From Nocardia sp. NRRL S-836 (lineage in GTDB: Bacteria > Actinomycetota > Actinomycetes > Mycobacteriales > Pseudonocardiaceae): a stretch of 64,000 nt of DNA. The position numbers and the translations under genes are program-made. The notes under the pieces were generated by a model. That model was not told where the DNA came from. It worked only from the letters and a program-made list of their open reading frames with translations, and did not search any database. The DNA lies in assembly GCF_001279525.1 (NCBI RefSeq), contig NZ_LGDY01000069.1:62001-126000 (forward strand), written 5' to 3'. Numbering within the stretch: the stretch's first letter is position 1; every line of letters starts with the position of its first letter. Shown piece by piece: positions 34,021 through 42,766 of this stretch.

Positions 34021-35716
34021 CGTCTTCACCCGCCTGCTGGTCGTCGTGGTGCTGATCGCGGTGTGCTCGGTCGCCGCGACGGCGTGGCTCGCGACCCAGC
34101 TGACGCAGGCATCGATCGCCCGCGAGCAGGGCCGTGAGCTGGCGGCCGACAACAAGATCTACGCCGTGCTGCTGACCCACGCCACCGGCCACCGCGACTG
34201 GTCCGAGGTGGACGGGGTGCTGGACGAGCTCGTCGCCGAGCAGCCGCACCGCCGCATCGCGTTGCACACCAAGGACGGCCGCACGATCGCCGACCGCGGC
34301 GGTGACGGCGGCCAGCTGCCCGCGACGGCCGCCGCCGTGGTGGACCCGCTCGCCGTGGACCCGGTCCTGGTGCCCGGCGCGCCCGCCGACCGGATCGACG
34401 AACGGGTGCTCGGACCGTTCCGCACGCCGATCGACTTCCGCGACCGGGAGGACCGCACCGGGTCGCTGCAGTGCCTGCGTGCCCGCAAGCACCAGCGGCC
34501 GGGGCCGCAGGACTGCCGGGAGACCGAGCTGGAGTTCGACACCGCCGCCGACTTCTACGCGTTGCTCGACCTCGAAGACCTGGTCGACGCGTGCCTGGCG
34601 CGCCGGTCGCTGCCTCCGGCCGAGCTCGACCCCGACTACACGCCCGCGCGCAAGCAGTCCAGCGGCCAGCCGGTACCCGACGAACCCGCCGTCGCCGCCT
34701 GCGTCGCGGCGGCCCGCCGCGAACAGCTCACGCCCTACGTGGCACCGCCCGCGTTGCTGTACCTGACGAACCCGACCGGTCCGCCGACCGCCGCGATCTC
34801 GTTGTCCGGCAACGGCGGGCAGGTCACCGGTGCCGCCGCGGCCGTCCTGCTGGTCGCCCTGCTCGTGGCGGCGTACGCGGGTGCCCGGATCACCCGGCCG
34901 TTGCGCGCGCTGACCGCGGCTGCCCAGCACATGTCCGGCGGCGGCGAGATCCCGCCGGTGCCGGTGCGCGGCCAGGACGAGATCGCGGGGCTGACCAGGG
35001 CGTTCAACACGATGGCCGCGAACAGGGCGCAGCTGGAGCAGGCCCGCAAGGCGCTGGTCGGCGACGTCGCCCACGAGCTGCGCACCCCGCTGAGCAACAT
35101 CCGCGGCTGGCTGGAGGCCGCGCAGGACGGGGTGAGCGACCTCGACCCGGCGCTGGTCGCGTTGCTGCTCAAGGAGGCCCTGGTCCTGCAGCACGTCGTG
35201 GACGACCTGCAGGACCTCGCCGTGGCCGACGCGGGCTCGCTGCGGCTGACGCTCGGTCCGGTGGCGCTCGCACCGGCGCTGGACCAGGTCCGCGCGGCGC
35301 ACGAGGCCCGCGCCGCCCAGGCCGGCGTCACCCTCTCGGTGTCGTCCGCCCCGGTGACCGTCACAGCGGACGCCCTGCGGTTGCGGCAGGTCCTCGACAA
35401 CCTCGTCGCGAACGCCCTGCGGTACGTGCCGCCGGGCGGGTCGGTGTCGATCGACGCTGCTCAGGAGGGCGCCGACGTGGTGATCTCCGTCACCGACACG
35501 GGTTCCGGAATCGCCGCCGCGGACCTCCCGCACGTGTTCGACCGCTTCTGGCGGGCCGACCGGTCCCGTTCCCGCAGTACGGGCGGAAGTGGACTGGGAC
35601 TGGCGATCGTGCGCAAACTGGTCGAGGCGCACGCGGGTTCCGTCGACGTGACCAGCGCGCCGGGTCAAGGCACCACGTTCACCGTGCGGCTGCCGGGTCA
35701 CGTGGAACTCACCTGA
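34010..35716 (+). CDS. sensor histidine kinase with large Cys-containing outside domain
   Basis: A 568-residue kinase. The first membrane helix is at about 8-30. A sensor domain of roughly 230 residues outside the cell contains four Cys (LQCLR, QDCRE, DACLA and AACVA). The second helix is at about 275-300, then HAMP, the phospho-acceptor H355 in GDVAHELRTPLSNIRG and the ATPase domain with N-box DNLVANALRY, DTGSGI and GGSGLGLAIV. Start GTG at 34010. A sensor domain this long suggests direct ligand sensing, unlike the short sensors of the BceS type. Confidence 0.94.
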   Translation: MRRSVFTRLLVVVVLIAVCSVAATAWLATQLTQASIAREQGRELAADNKIYAVLLTHATGHRDWSEVDGVLDELVAEQPHRRIALHTKDGRTIADRGGDGGQLPATAAAVVDPLAVDPVLVPGAPADRIDERVLGPFRTPIDFRDREDRTGSLQCLRARKHQRPGPQDCRETELEFDTAADFYALLDLEDLVDACLARRSLPPAELDPDYTPARKQSSGQPVPDEPAVAACVAAARREQLTPYVAPPALLYLTNPTGPPTAAISLSGNGGQVTGAAAAVLLVALLVAAYAGARITRPLRALTAAAQHMSGGGEIPPVPVRGQDEIAGLTRAFNTMAANRAQLEQARKALVGDVAHELRTPLSNIRGWLEAAQDGVSDLDPALVALLLKEALVLQHVVDDLQDLAVADAGSLRLTLGPVALAPALDQVRAAHEARAAQAGVTLSVSSAPVTVTADALRLRQVLDNLVANALRYVPPGGSVSIDAAQEGADVVISVTDTGSGIAAADLPHVFDRFWRADRSRSRSTGGSGLGLAIVRKLVEAHAGSVDVTSAPGQGTTFTVRLPGHVELT

Positions 35717-35764
35717 GCCGTGCCGCGTTGAGCGGGTGCAGGCAGTCCGCTCGAGAGGAACGCG

Positions 35765-36577
35765 GTGATCGTCCCCATGCCCTCGATCGCGCCCCGTCGC
35801 ACGGGCGCGTTCGCACTGGCCGAAGACGTCACGATCAGGGTGACCGGTCAGGCCCGCACCGCGGCCGCGATGCTGCGCGAGCTCATCTTCCGGGAGACCG
35901 GCCACACGCTCGCCGAGTCGCCCGACGGCACGCTCATGGTGACGCTCGACCCGGCCCTGCGCGGCCTCGGCCCCGAGGGCTACGCGCTGCTGGTCAGCCC
36001 GAACGCGGTGATGCTGCGGGCGCGGACCCAGGCGGGCCTGCGGCACGGCGTGCAGTCGTTCCGCCAGCTCATGACTCCGGACGGCACCGTGCGCGCCGCC
36101 GACGTGCAGGACTCGCCCGCGTTCGCGTGGCGCGGTGTGTCGAGCCCGCTGCTGGCGCCCGGCGAGATGCGGGAGACCATCGACCGGATGGCCGCCTACA
36201 AGCTCAACGTCCTGCACCTGCGGCCCGACGGCGACCAGCACGAGCTGCGCGAGCTCGTGGAGTACGCGCTGGCCAACGGCGTGACCGTCGTGCCGGAGAT
36301 CGGCAGGTCGCTCGCCGAGGTGCTCGACGTGTTCCCCAGCCGCTGGGTGCACATCGGCCGCGCGAAGCTGACCCGCGGCCTCGCCGCCCTGCTGCACAGC
36401 CACGACCGGGTGCCGGTGCGCTGGCACGACGGCGACGACACCACCGCCGTGCTCGGCCCGCACGGCCAGCTCACCGAGGGCGACGCCGGGCTGCGCGCGG
36501 TCGCCGTGGCCGGCTGGGTGGGCGGCTCCGCGGCACTGCCGCGCTCGGCCGCACTGGCCGCCCCCTCGGCGGGTTGA
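35765..36577 (+). CDS. hexosaminidase-like protein (GH20) lacking the catalytic Asp-Glu pair
   Basis: A 270-residue protein resembling the first half of family 20 beta-hexosaminidases: the GH20b-type domain (about 5-115), then RGVSSPLLAPGEMRETIDRMAAYKLNVLHL-like first barrel strand and ANGVTVVPEIG. The active-site block HIGGDE of GH20 enzymes reads H196-I-G-R-A-K here, so both catalytic residues are gone, and the second half of the barrel is missing (normal length about 500). No signal peptide is seen. It could be a binding protein derived from an enzyme, or a decaying gene; the frame is intact. Confidence 0.7.
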   Translation: MIVPMPSIAPRRTGAFALAEDVTIRVTGQARTAAAMLRELIFRETGHTLAESPDGTLMVTLDPALRGLGPEGYALLVSPNAVMLRARTQAGLRHGVQSFRQLMTPDGTVRAADVQDSPAFAWRGVSSPLLAPGEMRETIDRMAAYKLNVLHLRPDGDQHELRELVEYALANGVTVVPEIGRSLAEVLDVFPSRWVHIGRAKLTRGLAALLHSHDRVPVRWHDGDDTTAVLGPHGQLTEGDAGLRAVAVAGWVGGSAALPRSAALAAPSAG

Positions 36578-36583
36578 ACCGGC

Positions 36584-36618
36584 CCTTTTCCGGGTACCTC
36601 CCTGCTCCCCGGGAAAGG
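36584..36618 (+). promoter_or_regulatory. hairpin covering the ribosome site of the next gene
   Basis: CCTTTTCCGGG (36584-36594) can pair fully with CCCGGGAAAGG (36608-36618), with one G-U pair and a 13-base loop. The 3' arm contains the GGGAAAGG ribosome site of the gene starting at 36628. It may end the upstream transcript or switch translation of the membrane protein. Confidence 0.5.
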
Positions 36619-36627
36619 AACACCGAC

Positions 36628-37038
36628 ATGCCCTCGTCCAGGCCGATGCGCCGGATGGCCGCGCTGCCCCTGGTCCTGCTCGTGCTGGCGGCCTGCCTCG
36701 ACGCGCTGCACCTGCTCACCGGCAGCTCCGCCGTCGCCGCACTGGCGTGGCACCTGATCACCGCCGGACTCCTGCTCGGCATCGCCGTGGCGGCGGCGCA
36801 GTGGCTCGACCGCATCTTCGCGGAGCCGTCGGAGCACACGTCGGTGCGCGACCTCGGGATCGCGGCCGTGCTCGTGCTGTTCGGCACCAGCTGGGTGCTG
36901 CGGCTCGACCAGGCCGGCTGGGAGCCGAGCTGGACCGCGGTGCTGGCGGCGTGGGCGGGCGCGCTCGGGGTGTGCGCGGTCAGCCTCCCCCGCACGACCG
37001 GACGCGTGCGCGGCAACCCGACCGTCAGCACGCCCTGA
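36628..37038 (+). CDS. small membrane protein
   Basis: A 136-residue protein with about four hydrophobic helices (roughly 10-30, 34-56, 68-90 and 98-115). It resembles the small DUF2231-like membrane proteins in length and helix spacing, but I cannot assign it with confidence. Its ribosome site GGGAAAGGAA lies in the 3' arm of the hairpin at 36584-36618. It follows the hexosaminidase-like gene by 50 bases on the same strand. Function unknown. Confidence 0.7.
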   Translation: MPSSRPMRRMAALPLVLLVLAACLDALHLLTGSSAVAALAWHLITAGLLLGIAVAAAQWLDRIFAEPSEHTSVRDLGIAAVLVLFGTSWVLRLDQAGWEPSWTAVLAAWAGALGVCAVSLPRTTGRVRGNPTVSTP

Positions 37039-37102
37039 CCCCTTCTCCACTGTGGACGATCCGCGTCGCGCTGTTCCCTGCACCCGCGGCCGCCCTCCTG
37101 TG

Positions 37103-37114
37103 TACCGTGCGCGC
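37103..37114 (+). promoter_or_regulatory. possible leaderless -10 box
   Basis: TACCGT at 37103-37108 fits TAnnnT and lies six bases before the chosen GTG at 37115, with no ribosome site between. No convincing -35 is visible, so this is weak. Confidence 0.3.
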
Positions 37115-37657
37115 GTGGAGATCATCGACAGCACCTTCCCGCCCGCCCTCGCGGCACTGGTCGGCATCGACTTCCCCTGGGACCACGACGAGAAGTCCGA
37201 CGGCGCGGCACCGACCAACATCGACTACGAGCCCTACGCCGAGTTCGACTCCGCCGAGCGGACCGCCGACTGGATCCACGCCTGGACGGGCAACGACGAG
37301 CTCGACGGCGACGCGTTCCGCGTGTTCGCGCAGGACGGCACCGGCGGCCTGGTGGCCAGCTGGCTCGTCCGGCCCGGCCGCCCGCTGACCGAGCAGCCGG
37401 TGGCGTTCTTCGGTTCCGAGGGCGAGGTCGGCGTGGTCGCCACGGACCTGGGCTCGTTCCTGTGGCTGCTCGCCGGCGGCGTCGGACCGCAGGAGGCGGT
37501 CGAGTTCGGCGAGGACACCGGCGTCCCCCACCCCGAGCTGCGCGCGGTGGCCGAGCGGTACTCGGGAACGGAGCCGCGCACGCCCGCCGAGGTGCTGGCC
37601 GCGGCACGCGCGGAGTTCCCGGACTTCGCGGAGACCGTGCAGTCCTGGTGCCGATAG
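37115..37657 (+). CDS. SMI1/KNR4 (SUKH)-like protein
   Basis: A 180-residue acidic, soluble protein. The segment FRVFAQDGTGGLVASWLV followed by PVAFFGSEGEVGVVATDLGSFLWLLAGG has the strand order of the SUKH (SMI1/KNR4) superfamily, whose members often neutralise toxins. No toxin gene is adjacent, so an immunity role is only a possibility. GTG 37115 is chosen because of the -10-like TACCGT directly upstream; a longer in-frame start at 37052 exists. Confidence 0.7.
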   Translation: MEIIDSTFPPALAALVGIDFPWDHDEKSDGAAPTNIDYEPYAEFDSAERTADWIHAWTGNDELDGDAFRVFAQDGTGGLVASWLVRPGRPLTEQPVAFFGSEGEVGVVATDLGSFLWLLAGGVGPQEAVEFGEDTGVPHPELRAVAERYSGTEPRTPAEVLAAARAEFPDFAETVQSWCR

Positions 37658-37747
37658 CCCGCGGACGTCCCCGGCTTCCCGGCGCATAACGGCCGGCCGG
37701 AGCGGCTCGACAGAGGTCGAGACGACGACGGAACGGACTGGTGGCCG

Positions 37748-38215
37748 GTGGACGACCTGCTGACGTACATGAAGGAACGCAGACGCGCGGACGAGAAAGC
37801 GGCGGCGATCTGGGCCGCGCGGACCGCCGACATCACGGCCTGGGCGCGCAAGGTCGTCACGCTGCTGCGGCGCAGGGGCATCCCCGCGGACCAGACCCTC
37901 TTCGACCGGGTCGGCGGCGAGAAGACCAGGCGGGCCACCGGCTGGCTCATCCACACCGTGACGACGCGCAGCTCGCACGGCGGCGCCGGGAAGGAGATCG
38001 GCATCCTCCTGACCCCGGCCGCCGAGCTGTGGCAGTACGACGCGGAATGGCCGCTGTCCGTCCAGCTCACCGCACAGCGCCCGAACCACCGCACCGACGC
38101 GGGTGCCGTGCTGCTGGCGCGCTGCGAGTTCGTGCTCGACCACGCGGTCGAGGCGATGGCGGACGCGCTCGACCGCCACGGGATCACCGTGGCCGAGCTC
38201 GAGTCACTGCACTGA
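37748..38215 (+). CDS. protein of unknown function
   Basis: A 155-residue soluble protein that I do not recognise. The N-terminal 45 residues are charged and helical (MKERRRADEKAAAIWAAR), the rest is mixed, with EIGILLTPAAELWQYDAEW in the middle. It lies 90 bases after the SUKH-like gene and 154 bases before the SWIM gene, in both cases on the same strand. The gap after it holds the PafBC-type promoter, so it is not part of the next operon. Confidence 0.65.
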   Translation: MDDLLTYMKERRRADEKAAAIWAARTADITAWARKVVTLLRRRGIPADQTLFDRVGGEKTRRATGWLIHTVTTRSSHGGAGKEIGILLTPAAELWQYDAEWPLSVQLTAQRPNHRTDAGAVLLARCEFVLDHAVEAMADALDRHGITVAELESLH

Positions 38216-38290
38216 CCGAGCCCCTCGAACCACCTCCACGCCACGTGGTCGCGGGCTCACCACCTGCACGTCTTCGGTGATCGTCAGAAA

Positions 38291-38313
38291 TTGTCGGTGG
38301 TGGTCGCTAACGT
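38291..38313 (+). promoter_or_regulatory. PafBC-type (RecA-independent DNA-damage) promoter
   Basis: The sequence TTGTCGGTG at 38291-38299, eight bases, TA at 38308-38309, three bases and T at 38313 matches the known pattern TTGTCRGTG-N8-TAnnnT at every defined position. That pattern marks DNA-damage promoters activated by PafBC in mycobacteria and related actinobacteria. Transcription would start near 38320, giving a leader of about 50 bases with the ribosome site AAGGAG at 38356-38361. Confidence 0.75.
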
Positions 38314-38369
38314 CTCTCCTGTCGGGCCGGACCGCTCGGATCGGGCCTCGTGGGCAAGGAGATGACGCG

Positions 38370-38861
38370 TTGTCAGGTTGGGAAAGTTCGAGCACGGCGC
38401 GGGTGTTGTGGCCCGCGCGGCCGCGCAAGCTCGCCAAGGTCCCGTTCGTCGAGCTGGCGGACGGGCGGTTGCAGGGCGTGGTCTCCAGCGGCTCGGACGT
38501 CGAGCGGGTGTACGTGTCGTCGGTCGCGGCGGGCACGTTCGCGTTCTCCTGCAGCACCAACAACAACCGGCCCTGCGGTGGGGCGAGGGGCGGGTTCTGC
38601 AACCACATCCTCGGGCTGATCGGCGAGGCGGTGCTGCAGTACGGCGCGGAGCGGGTGGCGCGGTACCTGCGCGTCGAAGGCGTTGACGGGGGCGCGATCG
38701 TGGCGGCCATGCAGGCGAGTGGACCGTCCCAGGGGGACAGTGCGGCGGCGGCGCAGGTGTTCAGCCGGTTCCTGCGGCACCTGGCGTACCTGGAGCTCGC
38801 GCCGACGACGGCGCCGTTGCCGGAGATGCAGTGGTTCCCGCCGACCAGGGCGGTGGTGTGA
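38370..38861 (+). CDS. SWIM zinc-finger protein, first gene of MoxR/vWA cluster
   Basis: A 163-residue protein with a SWIM-like zinc site: C61, C69 and the pair C77-x-H79 (in FCNHILG). SWIM fingers bind DNA or proteins. The TTG at 38370 is chosen because AAGGAG (38356-38361) lies eight bases upstream; earlier in-frame codons have no ribosome site and would cross the promoter. The C-terminal part (about 105-163) is helical. TGATG overlap with the next gene. SWIM proteins recur next to MoxR, vWA and DUF5682 genes in actinobacteria. Confidence 0.85.
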   Translation: MSGWESSSTARVLWPARPRKLAKVPFVELADGRLQGVVSSGSDVERVYVSSVAAGTFAFSCSTNNNRPCGGARGGFCNHILGLIGEAVLQYGAERVARYLRVEGVDGGAIVAAMQASGPSQGDSAAAAQVFSRFLRHLAYLELAPTTAPLPEMQWFPPTRAVV

Positions 38862-40243
38862 TGCGGGCCGATCTGCTGGCGGACGCGATCGAGGGTCTGG
38901 ACGAGGCGCTCGCGGCGGTGGACGGTGCCGATCAGGCGCTGGCGGCGGGGCTGGTGCGCCCGCAGGCCGCCCAGGTCGCCGGGGTGACGGGGCTGGCGGA
39001 TGCCGTCGTGGGCTCGCCGCTGGCGGAGCGGGTGGCGGAGGCGGCCGAGAAGGTCGCGGTCGGCGCCGCGGGCGAGGAGCACTTCGTTTCCCTTGCGGCG
39101 GCGCGGGTTGCGCTGTTCGGGTCGGTGCACGACGCGGTGCTGCAGCGGGTCGACCAGGCGACCGGGCGCGGCCGCGCGGAGGAGCTGGTCCCGGCGACGG
39201 GCTCCGACCAGCCGCTGAACCTGTTGCTGGCGGCCAGGTCCTGGCTGTCGGACCTGGCGCGGGCCGGATGGCGGGGCATCGACCACGACCTGGTGGCGGG
39301 TGCCGCGCCGGTGGTCTCGGCGTTGCTGCCGGTGCCGGAGCTGCGCCGGTTGGCCACGCTGCTGGACGGGTTCGCGGCCGAGCTGGCGGCGTCGTGTCCC
39401 GGTTCGGCGCTGGAGCGGGTTCCCGTGCGGCGCTGGGGAGATCTGTGGTCGCGGGCGGTCCTGCTGACGTTGCCGGGCGCCCTGCGGACGGGCACGACGA
39501 CGGTGAGCGGGCGGCTGCTGCCGCTGGGCGTCGACCTCCAGGAACACCCGACGGCCGCGCAGGCCCAGGTGCACGCGGTGCTGGAGCCCGCGGACGGTGG
39601 CGCGCCGCTGTTGGTGCGGGCCAGTGTGTCGGCGCCGAAGCCGGACTCCGTGGTGGGAGCGGGGATCTGGCAGTTGCTGCGCCCGCACCTGACCCTGCTG
39701 ACGGCGGTCAGCGAGGGGCGGGCGATGGAGCTCACCGACATGCCGATGACCGGCGAGGGCGACCTGCTGTGGGCCGAGCCGTGTGCCCGGATGGGCGAGC
39801 CGGCCGACCCGTTCACGACCGCGCGGGTGGTGCTGCCGACCGCGAGCGCGTTGCCCACCGCGGCGCTGGACCGGCATCCGGCCCGCATCGCCGCGCCGGT
39901 GTTCCTGGACGGGTACGGCGTGGAGCCGGACCCGTTGGCGTTCACCGTGTCCGGTCAGCGAATCGCGGTGGACGCCGACCGGATCCCCGCCGCCGGGCCG
40001 CTCACCCCGGAGGCGGTGGCCGCGTCGAGCGAGTGCATCGGCCTGCTGCGCTGGGACGCGGGGACGTTCCGCGTCCAGCCGCTGGCGGTGCTCGCGGTGG
40101 CGCGCAAGAAGTCCGTGGCGCTGCACGCCGGTGCGTGGGCTGGTGGCGCGGGCACCGACAAGGCCGGGGTCAAGGCGGAGAAGGCCGCCACGGACGCCGT
40201 GGCCGTGCTGCGGGAGCGCGCGGGAAGGTTGCTGCGCACATGA
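38861..40243 (+). CDS. unknown protein of the SWIM/MoxR/vWA cluster
   Basis: A 460-residue soluble protein with no motif I recognise. The N-terminal 170 residues are helical and Ala-rich; from about residue 190 to 430 alternating strands predominate (TTTVSGRLLPLGVDL, RASVSAPKPDS, TFRVQPLAVLAVARK). It ends with a charged helix. It starts at ATG 38861, overlapping the SWIM stop, and its own stop overlaps the vWA start, so all are made from one message. It is probably a partner specific to this system, perhaps a substrate-recognition part (inference). Confidence 0.8.
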   Translation: MRADLLADAIEGLDEALAAVDGADQALAAGLVRPQAAQVAGVTGLADAVVGSPLAERVAEAAEKVAVGAAGEEHFVSLAAARVALFGSVHDAVLQRVDQATGRGRAEELVPATGSDQPLNLLLAARSWLSDLARAGWRGIDHDLVAGAAPVVSALLPVPELRRLATLLDGFAAELAASCPGSALERVPVRRWGDLWSRAVLLTLPGALRTGTTTVSGRLLPLGVDLQEHPTAAQAQVHAVLEPADGGAPLLVRASVSAPKPDSVVGAGIWQLLRPHLTLLTAVSEGRAMELTDMPMTGEGDLLWAEPCARMGEPADPFTTARVVLPTASALPTAALDRHPARIAAPVFLDGYGVEPDPLAFTVSGQRIAVDADRIPAAGPLTPEAVAASSECIGLLRWDAGTFRVQPLAVLAVARKKSVALHAGAWAGGAGTDKAGVKAEKAATDAVAVLRERAGRLLRT

Positions 40244-41628
40244 CCGACACGACTGCGCCGGCCACGACCGGCGGTGCTGCCAACGACGCCAACCGCAGGC
40301 AGGTCCTCTACTGGCGGTTGCTGTCCCGGCTCTTCGACCACGAGGAGCAGTCCTCCCTGGAGTCGGCGAGCCTCGCGGTCGTGCAGGACGTCGGCCTGCC
40401 GCCCGCCCTGCTCGACCCGTACACCGGCGTCGACAACGTCGTGCAGCGCCACCCGGACCTGGAGGCGGAGTTCGACGGGCTGATGGTCCGCGACGCCGGC
40501 GAGGAACGCGACCACGCGGCCGAGGTGCGGCGTGCGGCGCTGGTGTCGAAGGTGCTGCTGAACGTCTTCGGCACCGGGTCGGGCACGGTGACGGCGGGGC
40601 AGCTCAGCCGCTGGCAGGCCGACGCCGGGTGGCTGGAACGCGCGCTGGGCTGCCGGCCGGGCGAGCTGCGCGGTGGGCGCAGCGGCCGCGGGACCGGCGG
40701 TGGCGCGCCGGCACCGGACCTGAGCACGCTGCTGCCCGAGATCGGCCCCGAGCTGGGTGCGATCGAGGCGGACCTGGTGAAGCGCATGCACCTGCGCGAG
40801 GTGCTCGCCGACCCGGCACTGGCCGCCCAGTTGACGCCGAGCATGTCGCTGATCGAGCAGTTGCTGCGGGACAAGGACAACCTGTCCGGTGTGGCGCTGG
40901 CCAACGCCAAGTCGCTCATCCGCCGGTACGTCGACGAGGTGGCCGAGGTGCTGCGGACCGAGGTCGAGAAGGCCGCGGTGGGCAGGCTCGACCGGTCGGT
41001 GCCGCCCAAGCGGGTGTTCCGCAACCTCGACCTCGACCGCACCATCTGGAAGAACCTGACGAACTGGAGCCCGGAGGAGGAGCGGCTCTACGTCGACCGC
41101 CTCTACTACCGGCAGACGGCGCGCAAGACCACGCCGCAGCGGTTGATCGCGGTGGTCGACCAGTCCGGTTCCATGGTCGACTCGATGGTCAACTGCGCGA
41201 TCCTCGCGTCGATCTTCGCCGGGCTGCCCAAGGTGGACGTGCACCTGATCGCGTACGACACGCAGGCGCTGGACCTCACGCCGTGGGTGGGCGACCCGTT
41301 CGAGACGCTGCTGCGCACGAACCTCGGTGGCGGCAACGACGGCATGGTCGCCATGGCGCTGGCGCAGGCGAAGATCGCCGAGCCGGCGAACACAGTCGTG
41401 GTGTGGATCTCCGACTTCTACGAGACCCGCATCGAGCAGCTCTTCGAGGCCATGGCGGCCATCCACCGCTCCGGCGCGAAGTTCATCCCGGTCGGCTCGG
41501 TGACGAGCTCCGGCCGCGGCAGCGTCAACCCGTGGTTCCGCGAGCGGTTCAAGGACCTCGGCACCCCCGTGGTCTCCGGCCACGTCCGCAAGCTCGTCCA
41601 CGAGCTCAAGACCTTCCTGACCTTCTGA
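40240..41628 (+). CDS. vWA-domain protein, MoxR partner
   Basis: A 462-residue protein. The first 280 residues are helical with a Gly-rich spacer near 145-160. The C-terminal von Willebrand A domain (about 295-462) has the metal-site motif D307-Q-S309-G-S311, then the Thr/Asp positions in LGGGNDG and WISDF. vWA proteins act as Mg-dependent partners of MoxR ATPases, holding substrates for remodelling or metal insertion. ATGA overlap with the preceding gene and 16 bases to the MoxR gene. Confidence 0.92.
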   Translation: MTDTTAPATTGGAANDANRRQVLYWRLLSRLFDHEEQSSLESASLAVVQDVGLPPALLDPYTGVDNVVQRHPDLEAEFDGLMVRDAGEERDHAAEVRRAALVSKVLLNVFGTGSGTVTAGQLSRWQADAGWLERALGCRPGELRGGRSGRGTGGGAPAPDLSTLLPEIGPELGAIEADLVKRMHLREVLADPALAAQLTPSMSLIEQLLRDKDNLSGVALANAKSLIRRYVDEVAEVLRTEVEKAAVGRLDRSVPPKRVFRNLDLDRTIWKNLTNWSPEEERLYVDRLYYRQTARKTTPQRLIAVVDQSGSMVDSMVNCAILASIFAGLPKVDVHLIAYDTQALDLTPWVGDPFETLLRTNLGGGNDGMVAMALAQAKIAEPANTVVVWISDFYETRIEQLFEAMAAIHRSGAKFIPVGSVTSSGRGSVNPWFRERFKDLGTPVVSGHVRKLVHELKTFLTF

Positions 41629-41644
41629 AAGGCACCACATCACC

Positions 41645-42766
41645 ATGTCCGACCTGTTGCGCGCCCCCGCCGAGCTCAAGTACGCCGAGGAGCTGGACTG
41701 GCTCGAGTCGATCGACACCGGTCCCAAGCCGTTCGCGTGGCGGTTGTCGCCGAAGATGATCCGGCTGTTCGTGCTGGGCGCCGAGCGGTCCGACGGCCTC
41801 GACCGCGAGGTGGCGCAGAAGTGGTTCGGTGACCGCAGCATCGTCGAGCGGGCCATCGTGACGCTGGCGTCCGACCGCGGCCTGCTGCTGATCGGCGACC
41901 CCGGCACCGGCAAGAGCTGGCTGGCCGAGCTGCTGGCCGCCGCGATCTCCCGCAACTCCACCCAGGTCGTGCAGGGCACGGCGGGCACGACCGAGGACCA
42001 CATCAAGTACTCGTGGAACGTGTCGATGGTGATCGCGAAGGGGCAGTCGCGGGAGTCGATGATCCCGTCGCCGATCATGACGGCGATGGAGACCGGCACG
42101 ATCGGCCGGTTCGAGGAGCTGACCCGCTCGACCAGCGACGTGCAGGACGCGCTGATCTCGATCCTGTCCGAGAAGTACATCTCCGTGCCGGAGCTCGACA
42201 GCGGCGGCGGCGACAACATCGTGTTCGCCAAGCCCGGCTTCTCGATCATCGCCACCGCGAACAGCCGCGACCGGGGCGTGAACGACCTGTCGTCGGCGTT
42301 GAAGCGGCGGTTCAACTTCGTGCGCATCCCGGTGGTGACGAACAAGAAGAGCGAGACCGAGATCGTCCGCTTCCGCACCGAGGAGCTGCTGCGCCGCCAC
42401 CAGATCGAGCTGGACGTGCCGCCGACCCTGCTCGACGTGCTGCTGCGCAGCTTCGCCGACCTGCGCGCCGCCTCGGCCTCGGCCGGCAGCGACGACGAGA
42501 AGCTGGAGTCGGCACTGTCCACGGCCGAGCAGATCGGCGTGCTGGAGGACGCCATCCTGCACAGCAACTTCTTCGGCGAACGCGCGCTCACGGCACAGAC
42601 TCTCGGCTCCTCGCTGGTCGGCTCGCTGACCCGGCGCGCGCCGGAGGACCTGGCGATCCTGAACAAGTACCTGCACGGCGTCGTCGAGCCGCGCAGCAAG
42701 GACGAGGGCGGGCACTGGCCGGAGTTCCTGACGGGCGGCCGCGACACGATCGCCACCCTGTCGTGA
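41645..42766 (+). CDS. MoxR-type AAA+ ATPase
   Basis: A 373-residue ATPase. Walker A is GDPGTGKS (residues 84-91). The Walker B region is in VQDALISILSEKYISVPE, where the usual acidic end is partly changed, sensor 1 is IIATANSRDRG, and the arginine region is SSALKRRFNFV. MoxR ATPases work with vWA proteins as chaperones or complex remodellers. Good ribosome site AAAGG before the ATG. The downstream DUF5682-type gene starts inside its stop codon. Confidence 0.93.
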   Translation: MSDLLRAPAELKYAEELDWLESIDTGPKPFAWRLSPKMIRLFVLGAERSDGLDREVAQKWFGDRSIVERAIVTLASDRGLLLIGDPGTGKSWLAELLAAAISRNSTQVVQGTAGTTEDHIKYSWNVSMVIAKGQSRESMIPSPIMTAMETGTIGRFEELTRSTSDVQDALISILSEKYISVPELDSGGGDNIVFAKPGFSIIATANSRDRGVNDLSSALKRRFNFVRIPVVTNKKSETEIVRFRTEELLRRHQIELDVPPTLLDVLLRSFADLRAASASAGSDDEKLESALSTAEQIGVLEDAILHSNFFGERALTAQTLGSSLVGSLTRRAPEDLAILNKYLHGVVEPRSKDEGGHWPEFLTGGRDTIATLS

